Of a stretch of 64,000 nucleotides of DNA, positions 55,471-64,000 are shown piece by piece. The position numbers and the translations under genes are program-made. The stretch comes from Nageia nagi (taxonomy: Eukaryota > Pinophyta): positions 88,846,001 to 88,910,000 of the forward strand of contig JBITNC010000001.1 of assembly GCA_050084985.1 (NCBI GenBank), in the 5' to 3' direction. The notes beneath the pieces are model-generated. The model did no database searches and was not told the origin of the DNA. It saw only the letters and a list, made by a program, of their open reading frames with translations. Position 1 is the stretch's first letter. Each line of letters starts with the position of its first letter.

Positions 55471-57860
55471 ATCCCTTTTATCTTAGTTGATGTAGCTTCT
55501 CCTCCTCCTCTTCTTATATCCTTGCATATTCAAGCATTTTTTTCTCCTCTCTTGTACATGTTAGGGTTGCTTTTTTTTTCAAGAGAACATTTAAGGTTAT
55601 TTGAACCATGGTTGGCCTATGGTTTGTAGTTGGGCATATTTAATTTTTTAATGTCTCATTTCAACTAGTTTGTTGACTTATTAATTTAATTTTTTAGTCC
55701 ACATTTTCTCCATTTTATTAATGCATTTGGTAAAATAGTGCAATTTTTTAATTTTTCTAGAGAGTGGTTGGATGGTGTATAGATAGTAAATATGTTTTTT
55801 ACTTACTCTTAATTTGGTGAGAAGTATACCTTATTTATTCACTCTTTTTTTATTATGCCTTGCAAAATCAATAATGTCATAACAATGAAATTTATTAATA
55901 TATAGCAATATTTATAATTTTTTAGAGGTATTATTTTTTAAATAAAAACAAGGGAGAAAAGAGCAATATTTATGTATGGATAAATATTTCTTGGGTGTTA
56001 TTATTTTAAAAAAATTGAAAGCAAAATATTTATGGATAAATATATTTTGGGTGAAAAATATTTATGAATAAATATTTTTTTCTAGGTGTTATTATTGAAA
56101 GAAGAATATTTATTGATAAATATTTTGGGTGTTAGGGAAATTATTCCTACATTTTTTTTTTAATTAAGGGGGAGCATAACTCTTATTCTTTTAATGATAA
56201 TTATGGTTGTTATCATCAATATATATTATGGGTGTTATTATTTCAAACATAACAAAAATCATTCCCCATATTTTTACCCACTATATTTTTTTTCCTTAAC
56301 ATGAGAGATATTTATTGATTTTTTCAAGGAAAAGTAAAGAGTTAAAGCAATAATTATTTTTTTTGTGGGCAATATTGAGTAAATTTTATTACACATATTT
56401 ATTAATTTTTCAACAAGAAAAGGTAAAGCAATAATTATTTTTTATGAACAATATTGAGTTGTATCGATTGCATATATTGATAAAAGTTTATTATGGGTTT
56501 CACTTATTGTGGCCCATAGCTTTATGTGGGTTCCACTTGTTGTGGCCCACCGCTTATGTTACTCATAAGCCTTGAGGTGTAGCTTCTTAATAAAGCTACA
56601 CCTTAAGTTAAAAATAAAAAATATATTTATAATGAAATAGTAAGTGCATGTAGGATTTTTTTGTTTTCCACATGACTATTCATTCAAATATTAAAAGTAA
56701 AATTCTTATTCATGAGGACCTCTTCTTTTTGAAGTAAAAGATAGATACCTTTTTTAAGCACATATTTCTTTTAAAAGAAAAGAATTTGTTTTTTATTTTT
56801 TCCAAAAATCTATGGTTATGGATCAAATAAATATTATGACTATAAAGGCATAAGTTGTATTTAAAAGATGTTATTAATTTTTTGTAGCAATTATATGGGT
56901 ATTAAGTATTATTTTTACCCTAATTCTTTAAATAAATTATGTTGATAACACCAAAGTTAATTACTATAAGCCTTAACTTATCACACTTTGGTAATGTGAT
57001 ATTTGGTTTTATTAGTTTTATACTTGGTAAAAGTATAATTATGTTTTTTCAAGAGTAAAATTTAATATTTTCCACCTTGGTACTTCCATCTTGGGAAGAT
57101 TATATCCTTATTTAAGGTTAATGCCACATCGTTGAAAATTTCATTATTTTGTTACTATGATCACATGATTTTTGATATATATTATTATTTAGGAAACTAT
57201 ATTACCTTCCATACAATAGTATTATTGATAATAGATATTTTCAACTTATTTATTGATGGAATGGTCATTTCACTTTCAGTGAATTGATGTACTTATAGTT
57301 TGTAAATCTTGACTAATGTATAATCAAGTTAATATTATGTGGTATAAGGATTGATTAGTAGAAACAATTTATAATTCCTAACTTAATGGCATTATTAGTT
57401 TATAACTTGGCTAATTATTACATAATATATCACACCATGATAATCTTCTCTTTTAGGAGAATATCGAGAATCCATAACCTTGTCTATGTGAAAAATATTT
57501 ATTGAATGATGAGATATTTTTTGTACCACTACCATATTTATAGTTAATTTACATAGACTTATGTGATTATCTTACCACTTGCATTAATGATGGTTATACA
57601 TGTTTTGTGTCATCAATTTATTTTTTGTATAAATATATGGTGACCTTACCAATCATATTGATAATGCTTAGACATGTGTGGTGTGATAATGCATCCTATT
57701 CTTGAAAATAGGTTGATGCAACATATAGTGAATATTTTATTTCCATAACAAATCTATGGTGGCCTTACCATCAAACTTAATTGATTTTACTATTTCACAC
57801 CTACTTGCCTCATTCAAATGATTATAAATAAATATCATCATTAGAATGTAAAGATATGAA
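55471..57860 (+). other. AT-rich interior of the second pol-less element, no gene
   Basis: No protein-like frame. Near 55960-56130 a motif like AATATTTATGGATAAATATTTTGGGTG recurs about five times, and TGTGGCCCA-containing repeats occur at 56500-56550 (GTTCCACTTGTTGTGGCCCA). Confidence 0.5.
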
Positions 57861-57866
57861 TTAGCT

Positions 57867-58354
57867 ATGGTAGGAAGGTATCCAGCATGTATTGGTTATG
57901 AAGAGTATCCAACACATTTTGGCTATGAAAAGGATTATGTTCCACCTAATCATCCACTCTATGTTCCACCCAATTCTCCTTTTAATCCTTTGATCCATGC
58001 TCCTCCTAATCCTATAATCCCTACTCATCTTAATACATTGCACTATATTTGGACTAATACTTTGATTCATGTTCTTCCAACTAACATTGGGGAAGGATCC
58101 TCATCTAGATTTATGGCTAATCCCTCTTCCTTTGAACATAAAATCCAATCTTTACACCAATAATTATATGCTTTCAATCATAAATATGATATATTTAAAA
58201 GGAAGCAAGTAGTGTACGAGCAAGCCTTTGATTTGCTAATGGAAGAGCGAAATAACTTGCAAATAGAGAATAACCTATTGGTTGAACATTATTCCATGCT
58301 TCATGACAAATTAAAATCTCTTAAGCTCAATGCTACTCCTCTAGAAAATCCTTA
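57867..58354 (+). pseudogene. Small ORF of the second pol-less element (coiled-coil-like), one internal stop
   Basis: The frame is open from 57867 to a TAA at 58161-58163 and then continues to TAA at 58352-58354, giving about 161 codons with one internal stop. The N-terminal half has repeated Pro-Asn/Pro-Pro-Asn motifs (YVPPNHPLYVPPNSPFNPL). The C-terminal half is helical and charged (FKRKQVVYEQAFDLLMEERN, LLVEHYSMLHDKLKSLKLN) and ends near TPLENP. The helical half matches the relic at 32731-33096 in arrangement and in several residues. This is the only protein candidate of the family. The function is unknown; Gag-like packaging is a guess. Confidence 0.65.
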
Positions 58355-58919
58355 AGTCATTCATAGAATGTTTTGTTAAGTATTATCTACTAGTTGCTAT
58401 TAGTTATGAGTAGAGGAATATTTTAAGCAACATATAGTTACCTTATACTATATAAATAAAAGTATTTATAACAAAATTGTGCTTACTAAGTGTTATATAT
58501 ATAAACATTGAATCATTTTTACTTACGATTTGATGTGCAAGGAGGTATATTATGATTATAATAGCAGTTATAATAACTCTTTATAATACTTTATTATAAA
58601 TGCTTCATACTATTGTGATAAGCATTCAAATCCTTCATCTTGTTCATGAAGTTAACCTTGTGGGAAAGATATATCTACATATATAAGTTTTGGTTCATCT
58701 TCATTAACATTTAAATAATTTCCTTAAATTGATTGATAGTAACCTTATGGATTAAATAATTAATGATTAAGTCTTCTACATTTTTTACAAAAACTTAAAT
58801 AATGATGCAAATTGGCAATATATATAAAAACCTTGTGTAAACACTACTACCAAAAGGCCAACTTGCATCCCTTTTTATGTATTCAATCATGAAAAAAAAA
58901 AGATGCAAATTTACATCCT

Positions 58920-60780
58920 TATGCATCAACATGTGTTGAAACCTTTTTTTTCAATTTTTTTACTTTTTCAATGCAAAAAATGACCCAAAAGGACACAAAT
59001 TTTACATCAAAATTTCACATGACGTTGAAAAAATAAAATAAAATGCCTAAGGCATTACGACACAAATTTAGACACCATTTTGCATTGAAAAAACTTAAAC
59101 AAGTAAAATAAAGATTTCCAAGTCAATTCTTACTAGGAAATTTGACTACCATGAATGTACATCACATTTAGTGGAATTGGATGGAAAATGATGCAAAATA
59201 TGAAAAAACACATTATAAGGCATGAGAATTATTTGATAAGATACATGATGTAAATATAGTTAAGGTTTCCTTCACACAACTTGTAATGATTAACTATACT
59301 TGAATGATTCCCTTAAACTCTTTCATAATTTGATGATATCAGTATATTAAAAAAATGGAAAATAATTATTCATGTGTTTCCTTCGAAGGTTAAGTACATT
59401 GGTGTTGTAACACACCATCGAATTGTAAGGATGTTTACCTCCATATTAAATCATTATACAAGTTAATATAATTATCTTAATTTATCACTATATGAGGTCA
59501 TAGTTGCCTTATCATGTTATAAAAAAAAAAAGCAATTCAATTCATATTCATTATTCCATTGTGCTCTTTTTATAAATATACCATTTGTAATTGTAACTTA
59601 CATGGAGTTAAATATAAATAATATTATCATACCACAAGCAATGAGCAAGCTATACATATGAAAAATTCAAGATACTGGTGAAAAGCATATCAATTACAAT
59701 ATTGTCATTGCAAATTATCTTCTTCATCAAGACGTACAATATGTTTTCCTCTAGGATTACATTTAATTACAACCACTTTTTTCATCATCAACATTAGGGA
59801 TAAAATATATTTAATTGCAATATTGCGGTAAAAGATAAGACTCTTTGTTGTCAAGTAAAATGTGTGTGCATTCGATTACAAAGTAATCATTAGGTATATC
59901 ATGCAAGATTATTCTTATATAAAGTGTGTCAAACCATTTACATTTAAATATCACACACTTAAATTACCTATAATCCAATTGTATAATTTCTTGAATTTTT
60001 CCAACATATTTTAATTTTCCCTATATCAAGTTTGTATCTCTTGAACTTTCATGACTTTCTTGATCAAAATTAGCCATCACTCTAGTCAAATTTTGTTCTT
60101 ATCTCATCATTCTTTTCTTTTCTAAAGTGTTGACCATATGCCCACATTGTAGGGAAAGATAGTGCCTACACATATTTACATGAAAAATGTTATTAGTGCT
60201 TGAACATATTTACATGAAAATTGAAGTTTTATAAAATATTAATAAAAATAATTACCTCAAGCTTACATCTTGTAATGACATTTAATGCATTTTCATCATA
60301 TTCATCTATTTTATCTCTCCATATTGTTGTTTTGTTTAAATTTCATTCTTAATGCATAACCTTGGAAATTCTTGTGGTCAATTTTTCTCTCTTATATTTT
60401 TAGGTAGACTAGATGCAGCCCTTTGATTTTATCTATGAAACAAGGTACTTTCCTATTCAATTTCCCTTATTTTAGTTTGGTACAACTCAATCCACTTTTT
60501 GTAACATACATAATGCATCATGATAAATTGGCTTATAGATTCATGAAGGTCACAATCTATAAATTCACAATACCATAAATACAAACTTGTTAGCTAGTAA
60601 TTAAGTATTTATACAATTTGTAAATCCAAAGTGCATGTACATATCTAAAACATAGTTAATACCTTTATGAGAATACAATGTTTTGCCTATTTCTAATACC
60701 TCCCCTTCTAATTTCTCACTGTCTTTGTCTGCATTCCATATCTTTAGGCTAGAAATATCTATTTGGGATAGATACTTACT
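58920..60780 (-). other. 3' noncoding part of the CACTA element
   Basis: AT-rich, without protein-like frames. It contains the subterminal repeat zone next to the terminus and short A-runs near 59520. Remnants of the transposase 3' end may lie near 60300-60780 but carry no motif that I recognise. Confidence 0.45.
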
Positions 60781-60797
60781 TGCATAAAAAATGATTC

Positions 60798-61090
60798 CTA
60801 TATAATGTATCCCTTGCCTATAGATCCTTCTGGTCGTGAATGTTTTCTAACAAATCCCTTTAGCACTTTTAAAAATATCTCCATAAAAAATGTGTTTCTA
60901 GTAGTTATAACACCTTCCATGTCAATATCATCTACTAAGTGGATCAATAGGTGCACTTGTAAGTCCATAAAATAAGGTGGTAATTTTTTTTCTAATTTAC
61001 AGACAATTTCAACAATCTCTCTACACCATTGATCTATTACAACCACATGTACCTCCTTTGAAGATAACCACATGTTCATGTATATATAAT
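60798..61090 (-). pseudogene. CACTA transposase-associated DUF4218 region
   Basis: Minus-strand frame of 93 codons: IVEIVCKLEKKLPPYFMDLQ, VHLLIHLVDDIDMEGVI, then KVLKGFVRKHSRPEGSIGKG. These match DUF4218 of TNP2-type proteins (family CxLE-x-xFPPSFFD-M-HL-xHL, VKGYVRNRxxPEGSI). Essentially open over its length, so it is better preserved than the retroelement relics around it. Confidence 0.85.
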
Positions 61091-61230
61091 ATCATCAAAA
61101 TATTGCAAGTAAAAATGTATAAAATATTAGAAAATAAGAATAAACATATGTTATATTATTTTTCATAAAGCCACACTATAACATGACATACCTTAAAAAT
61201 AATGATAGTCAATTGATTGCATGTCTAAGA

Positions 61231-61491
61231 TCAATAGGTAGACCCCCACATCCATGAATTGCAATTGGAAAAATATGTTATAAAAAGTATGAGAGTAAAT
61301 ATGAAAAGTATTTTTATTTTAATCAAAAATATAAAAAAATAATAATATGAGATCAATAACTTCATGAAGTTATGGTAATCATGAGTCTTGAATCTTATGA
61401 TTTTACCATTAGCATTGAATGCACTTCTTAGAGATGATCCATAATTTGTTGGTGTTCTGATATTTTGAATAAGTTTATGTAACTTTTCCAC
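61231..61491 (-). pseudogene. CACTA transposase C-terminal segment before DUF4218
   Basis: The open minus frame carries RTPTNYGSSLRSAFNANGKI then RFKTHDYHNFMKLLISYY, matching TNP2 proteins (family P-x-G-Y-x-S-N-I, then LKSHDCHVLMQQLLP). It is followed by AT-rich, probably intronic, sequence to 61090. Confidence 0.8.
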
Positions 61492-61500
61492 TTTGTCTTT

Positions 61501-61758
61501 TTATATAATCCATGTTGTTGTAGGTACTTCATTTCTTTTGTCTTGATAGTAAGTTATCCATAAAGATCTCATTTTCTTAATATCTTTTAAGTCTTTTCTC
61601 AAGGCATCAAAATCTGCTTCTTTGCTCTTTGTATACCAATATAAAGAAGTTGCAACATTCTTTACAATATGCATAGGATCAATTAAATGTGTCACTAACA
61701 ACTCCTTCCAATATTCTAATGTATAAAATACTGATAATCTATTTATTCTTGAAAACAT
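61501..61758 (-). pseudogene. CACTA TNP2 transposase (Transposase_21) segment
   Basis: LEYWKELLVTHLIDPMHIVK followed by NVATSLYWY matches the conserved LPYWKDLLVRHNLDVMHIEKNV block of TNP2. A Lys/Asp-rich region then follows. The transposase cuts and pastes the element by its inverted-repeat ends. Confidence 0.85.
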
Positions 61759-62950
61759 GCAACCAATTCATAATAAACATTATATATTTTTAAAATAATA
61801 AACATATTACAAATATATGTACTCTATAATATTTCACCTACTATTAAATCATTTTTACCATGAATAATCTCATCATCTGACCCTAAAGTAGTACCTTCAT
61901 CATAGGCTCTTTTTCTAACATTTTTCACACATTCATGGTACTTTATGAACTAACTCATAGGAGTTTCATAAATAGGAATAGGAGTTTTATCTACTATACC
62001 ATAGGCCCCTTTTTTCATAAAGTGTGATCCATTAGAAAATATTTCCTATGGCCAATATATTCTATCTTATTCATATTACTTGAATATATTGATGCAAGAT
62101 TTTTTGCACATAACGAATAAGCATGATAACCTTTTGTACGAAGACTTATGATAAGTTTATTTAGAAAATGCATATAATTCATATGATTATAAAAAATCAA
62201 ATATAGACATGTATATATGCATACCTACATAAACAAAAAGCTATGGATAAGCATGTATAGTCCAACATAGTATGCCATAACATTTTAATAAACTCTAATT
62301 GATAGGTCTACTTATTTCATACATTTGAACTCCTTTCCATAAGAGCTTTAACTTGTCAATTACTAGTTTAAGGTAGACATCCATGTGTTTAACCTATTTC
62401 AATCCAAGAATTATAACAACCAAAATCAAATGCTCTTTTCTTATAGATATCAACAAAGGTATGTTATATTTGATTACAATAATAGGCCAACATGAATAAG
62501 TGGATGTTTGGTTCAAAAATGGATTGACACCATTCATTATTAAACCCAATCTAACACTCCTAGGTTCATCCTTAAATTTCTTGAGCCACTTTCCTTATAT
62601 ATTTCATTGCTTTACTATATATAGATATACACAACACACCTTCTTCACTTCTATTTCTTGCATGCCAATCCATTAACTCTACAAGTGAATTACAATGGAA
62701 TATTCATATCAACCTGGAAGGATTGGCATTACATGAACAACCTTAGTTGGAGTTTTTTTTCCTATTTCATTGTATCTTGATTCTTCACACTTTGTAAATT
62801 TAGTATTTGTATCATGTTCTTCTCCTCTATACAATATGAAATAATTAATACATGCATGGTATGAATTATACTCAACCCCTTATCCTTCATAATTTCATAT
62901 GCTTTTTTGCATGATTTTGGGATGACATTATCACTTGGTAATAACTTTTC
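61759..62950 (-). pseudogene. CACTA TNP2 transposase core, broken
   Basis: The reading is broken but recognisable. Near 62720-62590 the minus strand gives MDWHARNRSEEGVL and KAMKYIRKVAQEI (family WHAxxRSxDGVMRHPxDSxAWK). Near 62575-62480 it gives RLGLIMNGVNPFLNQTSTYS then CWPIIVIKYN, the hallmark RLGLxxDGFNPFxxxSxxYSxWPVxxxxYN of TNP2. Small shifts and stops occur between the blocks. Confidence 0.8.
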
Positions 62951-62960
62951 TTTGAGTAAC

Positions 62961-63389
62961 CTATAATACCAATTGAAAATAATTTATGTAGTTAATTTCT
63001 TTAAAATTAAAATAACAAAAATTGAAATACCATAAAACAAAATAAACTTCAAACCTCATAAGAGAAGTGAAACTTGTATCTAACCTTCTATATTTGGCTT
63101 TTATGTTCATTAGAAGTAGGATCGTCAATAATACAAATGTGTTTATTCCTTCATATAATTTAGTTTTGGAAGCACTATACATGCTATCCCTTTCTAAATC
63201 ACCATCTCTTTCTTCATCATCAACATGAACATAGAGGAAATCAAGTAAACCATCAATTTCATTTTCTTCATCAACATTATTATCAGCATCATCATCATGA
63301 CCAATATTATCCTCTCTTAATTCATCACCATCAGTTCCTGAATCCCACATAGGTAATTGAATAGGAGCTATTGGATTTGGTTCAAACAT
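62961..63389 (-). pseudogene. N-terminal part of the CACTA TNP2 transposase
   Basis: Open minus frame of 142 codons. A highly acidic start (DNIGHDDDADNNVDEENEID) is followed by KTKLYEGINTFVLLTILLLM and DTSFTSLMRFEV, matching the TNP2 entry region (family PLYxGCxxxSxLxxxLxLLxxK, then SFxxLLxLL). The usual Gly-Cys-Thr is changed. It could be a first exon, with a splice near 63050. Confidence 0.75.
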
Positions 63390-64000
63390 AAACTTTGTGT
63401 ATTGCTTAGGATTCTATGTTTTTCTTAGTATTTTTTTATCACTCCTACTTACATTATTTTGATGCAATGTTGGTGAAATAGTTATCATTATTGAATGGTC
63501 ACAATGACTATTTGTTGCTTGTAAAATAATTTATTACAAACCATTAATTTAGAATAAAAAAATAAGTGTAACAAATACAAAGTAATTTGATACATCCATT
63601 GATACATGAGTTCCATACATATAATTTGAATATACATCCATACAAATTGATCATCAATACATATAATTTGATACATCCATATATATAACAAATTGGTACA
63701 TGCAAATATACACATTATCCATGTATACAAATTGAAACATCCATTCATATACATCAATAATATATTGATTTTTATTTTTATTTTTATTTTTGGGTTTTGG
63801 TCCTCAATGAATTATTACATTTTTATCATCTCCTAACTCTAAAGTTTGTGCCTTATTTGTTAAAGTAGGTATCCTATAAATGTAGTGAGCTAGTAGCTCA
63901 TAACCAACATTAAGAATTTTAATGGGAACAAATATATAATTATTCATTTGTTTTCAAGTCTTCTTTATTATTATTACGTTGGTGAAATTCATAATTTAGT
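63390..64000 (-). other. CACTA 5' region, no gene seen
   Basis: AT-rich, with several TATACATATCCAT-like direct repeats at 63580-63760 that could be subterminal or leader repeats. The open minus frame at 63488-63757 is rich in Ile/Met/Tyr/Cys through these repeats and is not credible as a gene. Confidence 0.4.

Larger units (their letters stand above)
53553..58841 (+). mobile_element. Second member of the pol-less LTR family, right part cut by CACTA
   Basis: The 427 bp LTR (53553-53979) resembles the LTRs at 27450 and 34166 in its promoter-proximal and 3' halves (shared AGAGGAACCACT, TTGTGAGATT, ATTCTTCA end). A primer site TGGTATCAGAACC begins at 53982, two bases after the LTR. The interior has a (TA)n tract, a GC-rich minisatellite and the small ORF relic, in the same order as in the 27450 element, and no pol. 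No right LTR is seen before the CACTA terminus at 58842, so it should lie beyond the window on the far side of the CACTA element. Confidence 0.75.
58842..64000 (-). mobile_element. CACTA (En/Spm) DNA transposon, 3' end inside window, running off the right edge
   Basis: The left terminus reads CACTACTACCAAAAGGCC, a CACTA-type inverted-repeat end. It is followed by subterminal repeats (GATGCAAATTTACATCC, GACACAAATTTAGACACC, TGCATTGAAAAA) over about 300 bases, as in this superfamily. TNP2-type transposase pieces are on the minus strand between 60.8 and 63.4 kb. The opposite terminus is not in the window. It inserted into the second pol-less element. Coding frames are broken, though some breaks may be introns. 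Confidence 0.8.

Overview
This window looks like nuclear DNA of a seed plant with a very large, AT-rich, transposon-packed genome; a gymnosperm is my best guess. The reasons are one ordinary intron-containing gene in 64 kb, an 8.5 kb intron full of retrotransposon debris, plant GT-AG junctions, and layers of decayed Ty3/gypsy, LINE, MULE-type and CACTA elements. There are no bacterial features. The organism is inferred from style, not from a diagnostic sequence.

Region by region. 1-1950: remains of an LTR element (tRNA-primer-like site, gag-like frame with nine TAA stops). 1989-14457 (+): the one credible host gene, a divergent CNOT9/RCD1/CAF40 family member of the CCR4-NOT complex, 11 coding exons, about 404 aa. 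Its fourth intron (3868-12346) holds an antisense Ty3/gypsy chromovirus with both LTRs, a 667 bp MULE-like inverted-repeat element with a 9 bp target duplication, and a C/G-run-rich insertion. 14963-23380: a belt of broken LINEs, mostly on the minus strand, including two copies of one family facing each other tail to tail, then a stray gypsy integrase piece. 23700-26880: AT-rich, no gene. 26885-27440: a degenerate tandem repeat.

27450-34814: a structurally complete LTR element (652/649 bp LTRs, CTATC target duplication, initiator-Met-type primer site) with no pol. Instead it has a GC-rich minisatellite, a 110 bp tandem repeat and one small coiled-coil-like ORF relic. 34830-37820 (+): relic of a large non-pol retroelement ORF. 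39700-44344 and 52815-53552 (+): a decayed Tat-like gypsy element (gag, protease, an RNase H-like segment, RT, RNase H, integrase). It is split by a well-preserved 8.47 kb element at 44345-52814 (ATAAT target duplication, 1.48 kb LTRs) on the minus strand. That insert carries gag plus a very long extra ORF and no pol. The host pol is cut again at 53552 by a second member of the pol-less family of 27450-34814. That member is interrupted at 58842 by a CACTA (En/Spm, TNP2-type) transposon that runs off the right edge.

How the parts relate: the pol-bearing element and the gag-plus-extra-ORF insert share related Gag proteins, which suggests an autonomous/non-autonomous pairing. The two pol-less elements share LTR sequence, primer site, GC-rich leader repeats and the small ORF, and form a second non-autonomous family. 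The insertion order at 44-64 kb reads directly from the nesting: decayed gypsy first, then the two pol-less elements separately, then CACTA into the second of these.
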